The notes below the pieces were generated by a model, which saw nothing but the letters and a program-made list of their open reading frames with translations, was not told the origin of the DNA and searched no databases. Shown in pieces: positions 1-7,030 of a stretch of DNA of 64,000 nucleotides (position 1 is the stretch's first letter; each line of letters begins with the position of its first letter). A program made the position numbers and the translations under genes. Origin of the DNA: CAVRXQ01 sp963725215 (GTDB lineage Bacteria; Actinomycetota; Acidimicrobiia; Acidimicrobiales; Bog-793); the NCBI GenBank assembly GCA_963725215.1, contig CAVRXQ010000007.1, positions 1 through 64,000 of the forward strand. The letters are read 5' to 3'.

Positions 1-6
1 GCCCCG

Positions 7-14
7 GTTTGTGG
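7..14. repeat. Target-site duplication, left copy (ISL3 element)
   Basis: GTTTGTGG directly precedes the left inverted repeat. The identical octamer follows the right repeat at 1446-1453. Confidence 0.9.
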
Positions 15-38
15 GGCTCTTCGGATTCTGGCGGGGAT
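15..38 (+). repeat. Left terminal inverted repeat of ISL3 element
   Basis: It begins GGCTCTTCGGATTCTGGCGG. The reverse complement of 1422-1445 begins GGCTCTTCGGATTTCAGCGG. The first 13 bases are identical and the rest is mostly conserved. Confidence 0.9.
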
Positions 39-47
39 CGAGCACGT

Positions 48-1364
48 TCATCGGACGACGATCGAGCCGAGCACGCGCCAGTTGGGCTTGCCGGCATAGA
101 GCAGGGCGCGGATCCGGTAGTTCTCGAAGTTCCGGAAGCCGAAGCCGATCCTTTTGATGCGCTTGATCAAGTTGTTCAACGCTTCGGTCGGACCGTTGCT
201 CACCTTGGCGAGGTGGTAGTTGCAGATCTTGTCGAACCATCTCTCGATCGTTTTCCCGAGACGCTTTATCTCGGGCGGCATCGCTTGCTTCAGGCAGTGC
301 GACACGAGCTCTTTGAGGAGTTCCCTCGCCTCGTTGGGATCGCTCAGCCGATAGAAGTCACGCAGTCGTTCTTTCACCCGGTAGGCGATCGCCACCTCGG
401 CTCCCGGATCCCCGAGTGCGAGGAGGGAGAAGAGTCGCTCGCTCTTTTCTGCACCGAGCTTCTCCTCGCCCAGCAAAAGGATCCGCCGGGCGCGATAGAG
501 GGGATCGTCCCTGCGCCCGCGGTGGTGGAGCTGTTCGATCTGCACACGCCTGCGGATCTCGTCGAGACAGCGATTGGCGAGTCCGACGGCGTGGAACGGG
601 TCGACGACCTGTTTGGCCTTCGGCAGCACGACCGAAAAGACCGCCGCGTAGGTGGCGGACATGTCGAGCGCCCCGAATGCGATCCGTTCCTTCCAGCCCT
701 TTTCCTGTTTGTCCAGAAAGCCCGCCACCTCGGTGAAGTTGCGCGTCGGCAGGATGTCGATGATCTGGTGGTGCTCGACGTCACAGACCGTCGTCGCGAA
801 GTCGCGGGTCTGCTTTGAGCCGAGCTTCACGAACGAGGTCTCGTCTAATCCGATGGCGGTCGTCTTGTTGAGCCTTCTGCGATCGGCCGCCAAGAGTGCC
901 TTGCCATAGGTGGTGACGGCGTCGTTCACGGTGTGCCAGTCACAGTCGAGCTCTTTTGACACCTCTGAGACCGTCCTTCCCCCTCCCACCTGGTGCGTCG
1001 CCCACTTGGCGGCGCGGGTCGTCAACAGGCATCCCTTCGCCGCGATGCGGTGGTCCTGGAGGAGGAAGGACCTCCTCGGACAGATTGGGTCGACACAGCG
1101 CATGCGGTGCTTTTTCCACGAAAGCCGCATCGGCGCCCCATAGACGGGCAAGTCGACGTAGGTGACGACGGGACGCTCTTTCACCTCGGCACGCCCATGA
1201 CAGGAGGGACATCGGACGCCGCCTGTCAACTGCTCGATCATCAACTCGACGTTCGGCCCGCGGCGACGGTAATGGACGACCCGGACATCTTTCAGCCCTA
1301 CAAGGGCCGCGACGATCTCATTAGCGTTGGTGAGGACGAAGGTGTTTTTTGTTTGTTGGCTCAC
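48..1364 (-). CDS. ISL3-family transposase
   Basis: 438 aa, full length for the family. Near the N-terminus is a CPSC...CVDPICP zinc-finger-like segment (Cys 52, 55, 90, 95). A helix-turn-helix-like region (about 125-150) and the DDE catalytic domain follow. The likely catalytic residues are D174 in GLDETSF, D234 in GALDMSATY and E394 in NGPTEALNNLIKR. The start is GTG. The reading frame is open throughout and both terminal repeats are present, so the element should still be able to move. Confidence 0.95.
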   Translation of the reverse strand: MSQQTKNTFVLTNANEIVAALVGLKDVRVVHYRRRGPNVELMIEQLTGGVRCPSCHGRAEVKERPVVTYVDLPVYGAPMRLSWKKHRMRCVDPICPRRSFLLQDHRIAAKGCLLTTRAAKWATHQVGGGRTVSEVSKELDCDWHTVNDAVTTYGKALLAADRRRLNKTTAIGLDETSFVKLGSKQTRDFATTVCDVEHHQIIDILPTRNFTEVAGFLDKQEKGWKERIAFGALDMSATYAAVFSVVLPKAKQVVDPFHAVGLANRCLDEIRRRVQIEQLHHRGRRDDPLYRARRILLLGEEKLGAEKSERLFSLLALGDPGAEVAIAYRVKERLRDFYRLSDPNEARELLKELVSHCLKQAMPPEIKRLGKTIERWFDKICNYHLAKVSNGPTEALNNLIKRIKRIGFGFRNFENYRIRALLYAGKPNWRVLGSIVVR

Positions 1365-1421
1365 ACCTCAAGCTTGAGGCACCTTCGTCATTGCCGTCTA
1401 CGTGAGCCGTGCTGTCGCGAA

Positions 1422-1445
1422 GTCCCCGCTGAAATCCGAAGAGCC
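1422..1445 (-). repeat. Right terminal inverted repeat of ISL3 element
   Basis: Partner of the repeat at 15-38. It lies 58 bp upstream of the transposase start, leaving room for a short leader and promoter. Confidence 0.9.
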
Positions 1446-1453
1446 GTTTGTGG
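1446..1453. repeat. Target-site duplication, right copy (ISL3 element)
   Basis: GTTTGTGG, identical to 7-14. Confidence 0.9.
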
Positions 1454-1482
1454 CCCTTCCCCTTCTCTCGCAGCCGCTTTCG

Positions 1483-1510
1483 GTGGAGGTGAGCGGACTC
1501 GAACGGCGAC
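1483..1510 (-). repeat. Duplicated 3' end of tRNA-Ala (att-like fragment)
   Basis: Bases 1483-1504 repeat, without mismatch, the T-arm and acceptor end of the tRNA-Ala gene (1648-1669). Similarity continues for a few bases with one deletion (GGCGAC against CGCCGAC). The rest of the tRNA is absent. A short duplicate of a tRNA 3' end beside the intact gene is what tRNA-targeting integrases leave as an attachment site. No integrase is visible. The 1511-1648 spacer between the copies holds only a short hairpin (1597-1618, an 8-bp stem without a T-tract). Confidence 0.7.
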
Positions 1511-1648
1511 TCGTCGTTGCCCAGGCCTGGGGGCTGACGACCGATCCGAACTCGGGATTCGGATTTTGACGCGCCCGCCGCGCGCCCGAGCGCCGCTGGC
1601 AGTGCGCCAACACTGCCACTCATAGTTCTCGACCTGGGCCCCTTCTTG

Positions 1649-1721
1649 TGGAGGTGAGCGGACTCGAACCGCCGACTTCCACGTTGCGAACGTGGCGCTC
1701 TACCAGCTGAGCTACACCCCC
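1649..1721 (-). tRNA. tRNA-Ala (anticodon CGC)
   Basis: A 73-nt cloverleaf on the minus strand. The acceptor starts GGGGGTG and pairs with CACCTCC, the discriminator is A, the D-arm contains TAGCTCAG, the anticodon loop is TTCGCAA, and the T-loop is TTCGAGT. CCA is not encoded. The CGC anticodon reads GCG alanine codons. Confidence 0.95.
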
Positions 1722-1815
1722 GAGTGCGTAGGAAAGGTTTCTCGGGACGACGAGGAGATTACAGCCGGTCTCCTCGTCCGCATCGAGGAGCGATTGCTTC
1801 CCGCTCGACTCGCGC

Positions 1816-2364
1816 CTAGGCGCTCCGCTCTTCGACGATTAAGCGCACCCATGGCATCCGGGAGCAGTCGCGTTGTCCGGCTGAGTCGGTGATGCTCGCG
1901 TTGACCCATTCCTCCGGAACGCGTGTCTCGTCGCCATACCAACCGCGCTGTTGATCGGATGCGGTCGCGGCGAAGCGAGCGAGCAGGAACAAATACACCG
2001 TTAGCGCCGCGGCAAGGAGGACCGCGATCGTCCAAAAGGCGCGAAGAGCCGGCACGGCGCCAAGGACGAGGGAGACAAGCAACGAGCCCACGAATGAGGA
2101 GAGGATCCGACGCCGCCGACGTTGCATTCCCGCTGACGATGCGCGCGAGTGACGCGGTCCGACTCTTTGCGAATTCGCCGCTCGCTCGCCCATTGGAGCT
2201 GCGCTGTCTCGCCCATCAAGCCTTGACCGATACGCCCGCTCAAGCAGACGTCGCTGGCGACGGAATCGCGCGACCGACGCGTGCGCTTGGTACGCGGAGT
2301 GCCGCCGAAGTGCGATCGGGACCAAGGCAACGAGCCAAACGAGAACGACTACGAGTACAACCAC
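1816..2364 (-). CDS. SepX/GlpR-like membrane protein
   Basis: 182 aa. An N-terminal hydrophobic helix (about residues 2-17) runs straight into the motif LVPIALRRHS, followed by a basic charged stretch. One or two further hydrophobic helices lie at about 90-130. The pattern 'one helix, then VP-x-LRR' is characteristic of the actinobacterial SepX/GlpR division-associated proteins. These commonly sit near molybdopterin genes of the moeA/glp type, and moaC is the next gene upstream here. The assignment rests on this short motif and on context; the remainder is not recognisable. A role in cell division or membrane organisation is inferred. Confidence 0.55.
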   Translation of the reverse strand: MVVLVVVLVWLVALVPIALRRHSAYQAHASVARFRRQRRLLERAYRSRLDGRDSAAPMGERAANSQRVGPRHSRASSAGMQRRRRRILSSFVGSLLVSLVLGAVPALRAFWTIAVLLAAALTVYLFLLARFAATASDQQRGWYGDETRVPEEWVNASITDSAGQRDCSRMPWVRLIVEERSA

Positions 2365-2504
2365 TCGTTACCTTTCATTTCGCCGGCAAGTTCTGACTCT
2401 TTTGTCAGTACTCGTCTGCACGACAAGGGTAATCCCCGGCGCAAAACAGCTGGTGGATTTGGGATACCGCGAGGACGTGTCGTGCTCACAAAGTCGTCGA
2501 AACT

Positions 2505-3008
2505 TCAAAACGGCAACGCGCCGCCGACCGCTCCCGCGCGACGCCACGTGCCCGACCTCCCGCCACTTTTCTCCCACAGCTGGAGTTCGCTGATTGACAT
2601 CGTGCGATCCGAGGATTTGCACATGTCGTAGACGGTTAGCGCCGCAACCGCGCACGCCGTCATGGCCTCCATCTCGACACCCGTACGGTCGAAAGCTTCC
2701 ACGGTCGCTTCGATCTCGACCGCGTCGTCTCCGATCGTGAAGTTGATCGAAACGCTCGAGACGAGCACCGAGTTGCAATACGGGATGAGCTCGGATGTCC
2801 GCTTGGCGGCGAGTATCCCGGCGACGCGCGCTGCGCCGAGCACGTCCCCCTTCGTGATGGCGTTCGAGGCCACCTTTGCTGTGGTTTCGGGAAGCATGGA
2901 GATCCTGCAACCCGCTCGGGCCCGCCTGTGGGTCGCCTCTCGAGGGGCGACGTCGCCCATCCTCGCCGGCCCGAGTGGGTCCAGACGGGCAAGGCTCCGA
3001 TCGGTCAC
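2505..3008 (-). CDS. moaC: MoaC-like cyclic pyranopterin monophosphate synthase
   Basis: 167 aa. In molybdenum cofactor synthesis, MoaC converts the MoaA product to cyclic pyranopterin monophosphate. Conserved blocks are ITKGDVLGAARVAG (with K53), TGVEMEAMTACAVAALTVYDMCK (with D128 and K131) and LWEKSGGRSG. One active-site block deviates: the usual LIPLCHP reads LIPYCNS, so the normally conserved His is N79. The N-terminal ARMVDV block is ARMGDV. No other molybdopterin gene is in the window. It is transcribed toward the SepX-like gene and away from the FmdB gene. It is a real MoaC family member, but activity is uncertain. Confidence 0.88.
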   Translation of the reverse strand: MTDRSLARLDPLGPARMGDVAPREATHRRARAGCRISMLPETTAKVASNAITKGDVLGAARVAGILAAKRTSELIPYCNSVLVSSVSINFTIGDDAVEIEATVEAFDRTGVEMEAMTACAVAALTVYDMCKSSDRTMSISELQLWEKSGGRSGTWRRAGAVGGALPF

Positions 3009-3146
3009 CGCCGAAGTCTACGTGCCGTCTCCGAGGCGCGCGGAGAACGGACGCCTCCGACCAGGACCTCCGCACGCGAGGGCCTCGATATACTGGCACT
3101 CTCGTACTGCGAGTGCCAAAGGGGCGGCCCACGCGAAGGAGTTGTC

Positions 3147-3482
3147 TTGCCGACTTACGAGTATCAGTGCAAGGGCTGCGGGCGCGCATTCGAAGCCGTT
3201 CAAGCATTCTCAGACTCTCCCTTGACGACGTGTGAAGTGTGCGGCGGTGCTCTGAAAAAGGTTTACGGAACCGTCGGAATCGTCTTCAAAGGATCGGGTT
3301 TCTACAAGACAGACAACCGCCCGTCAGGGTCGTCGACAAAGAAGTCGGAACAAGCGACGACGAGCACAAACGGACACGACGCGCCCGCGCGCTCGGAGTC
3401 GTCGGCGATCGCACCTTCGACGTCTTCGGGCGGCGAATCATCAACTCCGTCGAAGGAAAAAGACACCGCCAAGACGAAGTAG
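3147..3482 (+). CDS. FmdB-family zinc ribbon protein
   Basis: The protein is 111 aa from a TTG start preceded by GAAGGA; an open frame continues upstream but lacks a ribosome site. The N-terminus MPTYEYQCKGCG is the signature of FmdB-type small zinc ribbons, with CKGC and CEVC pairs. A short conserved segment GIVFKGSGFYKTDNR follows. The C-terminal half is Ser/Thr/Lys-rich and probably disordered. The family's function is unknown, though it is widely conserved in actinobacteria. It is divergent from moaC. Confidence 0.9.
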   Translation: MPTYEYQCKGCGRAFEAVQAFSDSPLTTCEVCGGALKKVYGTVGIVFKGSGFYKTDNRPSGSSTKKSEQATTSTNGHDAPARSESSAIAPSTSSGGESSTPSKEKDTAKTK

Positions 3483-3606
3483 TCGCGGTACAGCTTCGAG
3501 CGCCGCGCAACTCGAACGGCGCGCGAAGAACAGAACGGAGCCGTGCCTACTTCTCCGACACGAAGCGCGCTCGCGATCGGCTCACATATTGCTTATGGTG
3601 GCTGTG

Positions 3607-3993
3607 ATGCTTGGGATCGATGTCGCAATCGGTGAATCGGCAGAGGCGACGGTCACCGTCACCCCGAAAGACACGGCAACCTCGTTCCGCTCAGGAGATG
3701 TCGACGTCCACAGCACACCGAGGCTCGTCGCGCTGTTGGAACAAGCGACGGTCGCCGTGACCGACGCGAAATTGCCTCCCGAGTACACGTCGGTTGGAGT
3801 GCGTGTCGAAATCGATCATGTCTCACCCGCTCGGATCGGCGAGACCGTCGACGCACACGCAACTCTCGAGGGGATCGACGGGAGCACCCTCACTTTCGTG
3901 GTCTCGGCGCAAGTTGGCGACCGAGTGATCGGGAAGGGGCGAATCGTGCGCGTCGTCGCGGACCGGTCTCGGTTTGAAGGTTCGATCTCGTAG
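3607..3993 (+). CDS. FlK-like hotdog thioesterase family protein
   Basis: 128 aa. It has the small hotdog fold pattern seen in fluoroacetyl-CoA-thioesterase-like proteins: SGDVDVHSTPRLVALLEQAT, then TSVG, then a conserved His in VEIDHVSPARIG, and a closing strand GKGRIVRVV. The Thr/Ser, Glu and His positions used in FlK chemistry can be identified. The substrate is unknown, but an acyl-CoA is likely. In-frame ATG/GTG codons also lie slightly upstream (3595-3604). 3607 was chosen because it aligns with the family N-terminus and has GGTGG ahead. Confidence 0.75.
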   Translation: MLGIDVAIGESAEATVTVTPKDTATSFRSGDVDVHSTPRLVALLEQATVAVTDAKLPPEYTSVGVRVEIDHVSPARIGETVDAHATLEGIDGSTLTFVVSAQVGDRVIGKGRIVRVVADRSRFEGSIS

Positions 3994-4018
3994 ACCACTT
4001 GCTCGATCGTTGCCGCCG

Positions 4019-5008
4019 ATGAGAATCGCCGCGACCGGCTCTCTTTTTCGCGCGGCAACGTTGGCCGCCATTGTGCTCGGACTCACGGCTTTTGTTCCTC
4101 CGGCTGCGGCCCGCTCCGTTGTTCGTTCCACACCAACTCGCAATGGCGTCGTGCGACGGGTTGCAACAGGAAATGGCGTCCCTGCGTTCAGCCACGTGTT
4201 CGTCGTCGTGATGGAGAATCTCGGCTACCAGTCCACTCTCGGCACACCGGGTTTTGCTGCGCTCGCCCGCCGGTACGCATTGGCGACGAACTACTACTCC
4301 GTCGCCCACCCGAGCTTGCCGAACTATCTCGCGCTGACGAGCGGATCGACCTGGGGAATCACTAGCGACTGCGTCGAGTGCTATGTGAACGAGCCGAACC
4401 TCGCCGAACAGCTCCACGAAGCGCACGTCTCGTTCGCCGCGTACATGGAAGGCGCGCCACGGCGGTGCTTCCTCGCCGACTACGGCGGGAACGACTACGC
4501 GTCAAAGCACGACCCGTTCCGTTACTACGACGATGTGCGGGCGAGCCGGGCGCTTTGTGATGCGATAGAGCCCGAAGACGAACTTCCCCGTCTGCTCTCA
4601 GGCCCCGAGAAGTCGGTGCCACGATTCGTTTGGGTGACGCCGAATCTCTGTCACGACGGGCACGACTGCGCGCCTTCCACCGCGGCGGCGTGGCTCGACA
4701 GATTCGTCAACGAAGTGACGAAGAGCTCGGCGTGGCGGGACAATGGCGTGGTTTTCGTTACCTGGGACGAGTCGGAAGGTTCCGATTCCACCGTCGCGCC
4801 AACGAACCGCGTGGTGGCGTGTTGTGGCGGCGGGCAGGTCGCGACGTTCGTGATCGCGCCGAAACTGCGACCGGACCTACGGGTGAACGTCGCCTACAGC
4901 CACTACTCGTTGCTCGCGACGATCGAGGACGCCTTTCGCCTGCCACTGCTGCAAAACGCGAGACGCGCGACGCCGCTTTCCGCGTTCTTCGACACACGGT
5001 CGCCATGA
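4019..5008 (+). CDS. Secreted phosphoesterase (acid phosphatase-like)
   Basis: 329 aa. The N-terminal signal peptide has a hydrophobic core (ATLAAIVLGLTAFV) and ends near AAA. The mature part belongs to the bacterial phosphoesterase family that includes phospholipase C and acid phosphatases: HVFVVVMENLGY near the start, then SVAHPSLPNYLALTSG, TPNLCHDGHDC and FVTWDESEGSD. These motifs supply the metal-binding Glu, Asn, His and Asp residues. It is probably exported and hydrolyses a phosphate ester; the substrate is not evident. The start at 4019 avoids overlap with the preceding gene and places the signal peptide correctly. Confidence 0.88.
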   Translation: MRIAATGSLFRAATLAAIVLGLTAFVPPAAARSVVRSTPTRNGVVRRVATGNGVPAFSHVFVVVMENLGYQSTLGTPGFAALARRYALATNYYSVAHPSLPNYLALTSGSTWGITSDCVECYVNEPNLAEQLHEAHVSFAAYMEGAPRRCFLADYGGNDYASKHDPFRYYDDVRASRALCDAIEPEDELPRLLSGPEKSVPRFVWVTPNLCHDGHDCAPSTAAAWLDRFVNEVTKSSAWRDNGVVFVTWDESEGSDSTVAPTNRVVACCGGGQVATFVIAPKLRPDLRVNVAYSHYSLLATIEDAFRLPLLQNARRATPLSAFFDTRSP

Positions 5009-5139
5009 CGCGGTCGCGAACGCGGTATCCACGATCTCGCGACACCCCCTCGGTACGATCGGCCCGAACAGGGCCAGCGTGCCATCAGGGGGACGCGAGT
5101 CCGATCGGAGTGTGCGCCGGGAGGCGCTAGGAGGAGACG

Positions 5140-6060
5140 ATGCAGCAGTCCGGGGCGTCGCAGATCGCCGAGCCGACCCCGATCTTCGGTGCGTACCGAC
5201 GCGGGTACGACCCCGATCAGGTCGATCGATACGTGGCCGACCAGCAGCGCCGACTCGACGATGCCCAGTTCCGCGCCTCTGAGGCCGAACGCAAGCTCGC
5301 CGCGGCGGTGGGACAGCTTCGCGAACTCCACCGTCGGGTTGGGGTCCTCGAACAAAACCAACAGCGCTCGAGCCAGCCCGTGCGGCTAGAAGGCGTCGGA
5401 GAGCACATCCAGCGCATTTTCGAGGAGGCGCGCGACGGGGCGGAGGCAATGCGCCAGAGCGCCGAGATGGAACTCGCCGATGTGCGACAAAGGACCATCG
5501 ACGAGGCTCGCTCGATCATCGCAGGTGCTCGCAAGAAGGCCGGGGAGATCGAGGTTGAGACTGACCGCCGCCGGCGCGAAGAGACCGAACGCCTCGACGA
5601 GGACCGATCACGCGTGGCGACGCAACTCACCTATCTCCATGAACAGCGGAAAAATTCCGTCGCCGAACTCCTCCGAATCCGCGAGGTGATCGACTCGACG
5701 ATCGCCGAGGTGTCCGCGGATCTCCGACCGGGAACGTCGACGCAGAAGAGCCGCGCTTCTGATCCGCAGCAAACGCTTGCCCGCCAAGATCCTCGGTCCG
5801 GTCACCCCTCGATGAAAACTCCGGCGGCGAAGGAGGAGGTCGACACGCTCGCGGCGCGCGATCTCGCGGAGATCGACTCGCTGCTCGCTTCCGAAGCGCT
5901 CGGCATCGGTGAGCAGCTGGAGCACGAGACGGCGCGATTGGTTCGGGCGCACCGTGACCGGGTCGCCACGTCTTCGGCTTCGAGGACAACGCGACATCGC
6001 GTGAGCGCCGGTTCAGTTTCACGACCCGCACTCGCCGTCTTCGACTACGAAGATCAATAG
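5140..6060 (+). CDS. DivIVA-domain coiled-coil protein
   Basis: 306 aa. It has a DivIVA-type N-terminal domain (about 15-45, FGAYRRGYDPDQVDRYVADQ), then a long Arg/Glu-rich coiled coil (about 40-190) and a low-complexity tail. DivIVA/Wag31-like proteins bind curved membrane and organise polar growth or division. This one lacks the tandem organisation of Wag31, so it may be a SepIVA- or DivIVA-related paralog. A strong AGGAGGA ribosome site precedes the ATG. Confidence 0.85.
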   Translation: MQQSGASQIAEPTPIFGAYRRGYDPDQVDRYVADQQRRLDDAQFRASEAERKLAAAVGQLRELHRRVGVLEQNQQRSSQPVRLEGVGEHIQRIFEEARDGAEAMRQSAEMELADVRQRTIDEARSIIAGARKKAGEIEVETDRRRREETERLDEDRSRVATQLTYLHEQRKNSVAELLRIREVIDSTIAEVSADLRPGTSTQKSRASDPQQTLARQDPRSGHPSMKTPAAKEEVDTLAARDLAEIDSLLASEALGIGEQLEHETARLVRAHRDRVATSSASRTTRHRVSAGSVSRPALAVFDYEDQ

Positions 6061-6178
6061 GCACGAAACCCGTCGTCGTCCAAGGTCCGGGCGACTCGAT
6101 CAGATTCCAAGCTTGTCGCGAAACGGGGAGAGGCGCTTCGGTCAGCTGGCGTAAGTTTCAGGATCGTCACTCGCGATC

Positions 6179-6251
6179 GGGCCGCTAGCTCATCGGGCAG
6201 AGCAGGGGACTTTTAATCCCAAGGTGCCGGGATCGAGACCCGGGCGGCCCA
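6179..6251 (+). tRNA. tRNA-Lys (anticodon TTT)
   Basis: A 73-nt cloverleaf. Acceptor GGGCCGC pairs fully with GCGGCCC, the discriminator is A, and the anticodon loop is CTTTTAA. The T-loop reads ATCGAGA rather than the usual TTCGANN, and the top pair of the anticodon stem is a mismatch. CCA is not encoded. Confidence 0.9.
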
Positions 6252-6712
6252 CGTCAGAGAGCGTGGTCTCCTCTTTCGTGTCTGCCTGGACACGTCGAGA
6301 TTCACTTCGGTGGTCCGCTAAGTGGTGGACCCTTCGCGCGATTTGCACCACGTCATGGGACGCCAACCGGACAGGTGTTGCGCGAACGTGGCGAGCTGCG
6401 AGACACGTTCGGTCGGGATGGGGGGAAGCGGTTCTTGTCGTTGCTGTCCGCCTCGGATTCGATTATCTCTGCCTTACGTCCACGGGAGTTCCGCAGTCGC
6501 ACCATCGAGGTGTCCAGTATCGCCGGAGGCGTTGCGGCCGACGCGACCTGAGATGACGGACTTTCAGCCCTACCGACTCCTTTTCGTGACATCGAGGATG
6601 GACCGAGGAGCTGCTCGAGCTAGGCGGTCTCCACCGAAGGCTTCCCACGACGGTGGTCATCCCTCAGGCGTTGAGTGGTGGGTGGTGTTCTCGCAAAAAG
6701 AGAGGTAGAGGT
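6252..6712. other. Intergenic region without a recognisable gene
   Basis: 461 bp after tRNA-Lys. Frames on both strands are short or give sequence without family motifs. It has a lower GC bias than the genes around it and lies next to a decayed SDR gene, so it is probably degraded DNA. Confidence 0.5.
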
Positions 6713-6908
6713 ATGAAAACTGTGGCGGAAAAGGTTGTTGTCGTGACGGGAGCGGTCCGGATCATGACCAATACTTCACGACCTTTTGGTCCTCGGTCGG
6801 CTTGCTGAGCCGAAGGATCTGGCCAATGTGATCGTGGTCCTGACAGCCGAAGAATCCCGCTACTTGACCGGCGCGGAGCTCGTACCCGACCGATGCATCA
6901 ACCGGTGA
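6713..6908 (+). pseudogene. Relic of a short-chain dehydrogenase/reductase
   Basis: The first 14 codons after ATG 6713 read MKTVAEKVVVVTGA, the nucleotide-binding start of an SDR. That frame then runs into a stop. In another frame from about 6795 to the TGA at 6906, the sequence reads GRLAEPKDLANVIVVL...SRYLTGAELV, which is a typical SDR C-terminus. About 200 internal residues, including the catalytic Ser/Tyr/Lys, are missing, so this is an internal deletion. A purine-rich ribosome-site-like stretch still precedes the ATG. Confidence 0.75.
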
Positions 6909-7030
6909 CGTGACGTCCGCCCCGCTCCTCGCTGGCATCGATCTTCCTTGAAAGTCTCAACGTGTTCCCCTTTTTCCTGAGGATCCCTCCCGAGACGGAA
7001 CTGACCGAGGCGCGGGAAAGGATCTGAGTC

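Larger units (their letters stand above)
15..1445 (-). mobile_element. Intact ISL3-family insertion sequence
   Basis: The element is 1431 bp. It is bounded by imperfect inverted repeats that both begin GGCTCTTCGGATT and flanked by an 8-bp direct repeat GTTTGTGG. It carries one transposase gene on the minus strand. Eight-bp target duplications and single-gene organisation are typical of ISL3. The matching flanks show a single simple insertion with no later loss, so the insertion is probably recent. Confidence 0.93.

Noticed and set aside
6500..6555. Short SDR-like peptide VSSIAGGVAAD
   Set aside because: A match of about ten residues is too short, and its order relative to the nearby SDR relic is wrong.
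6909..7030. Possible Mg2+ riboswitch upstream of the ATPase
   Set aside because: No M-box-like or other known leader structure was recognised.
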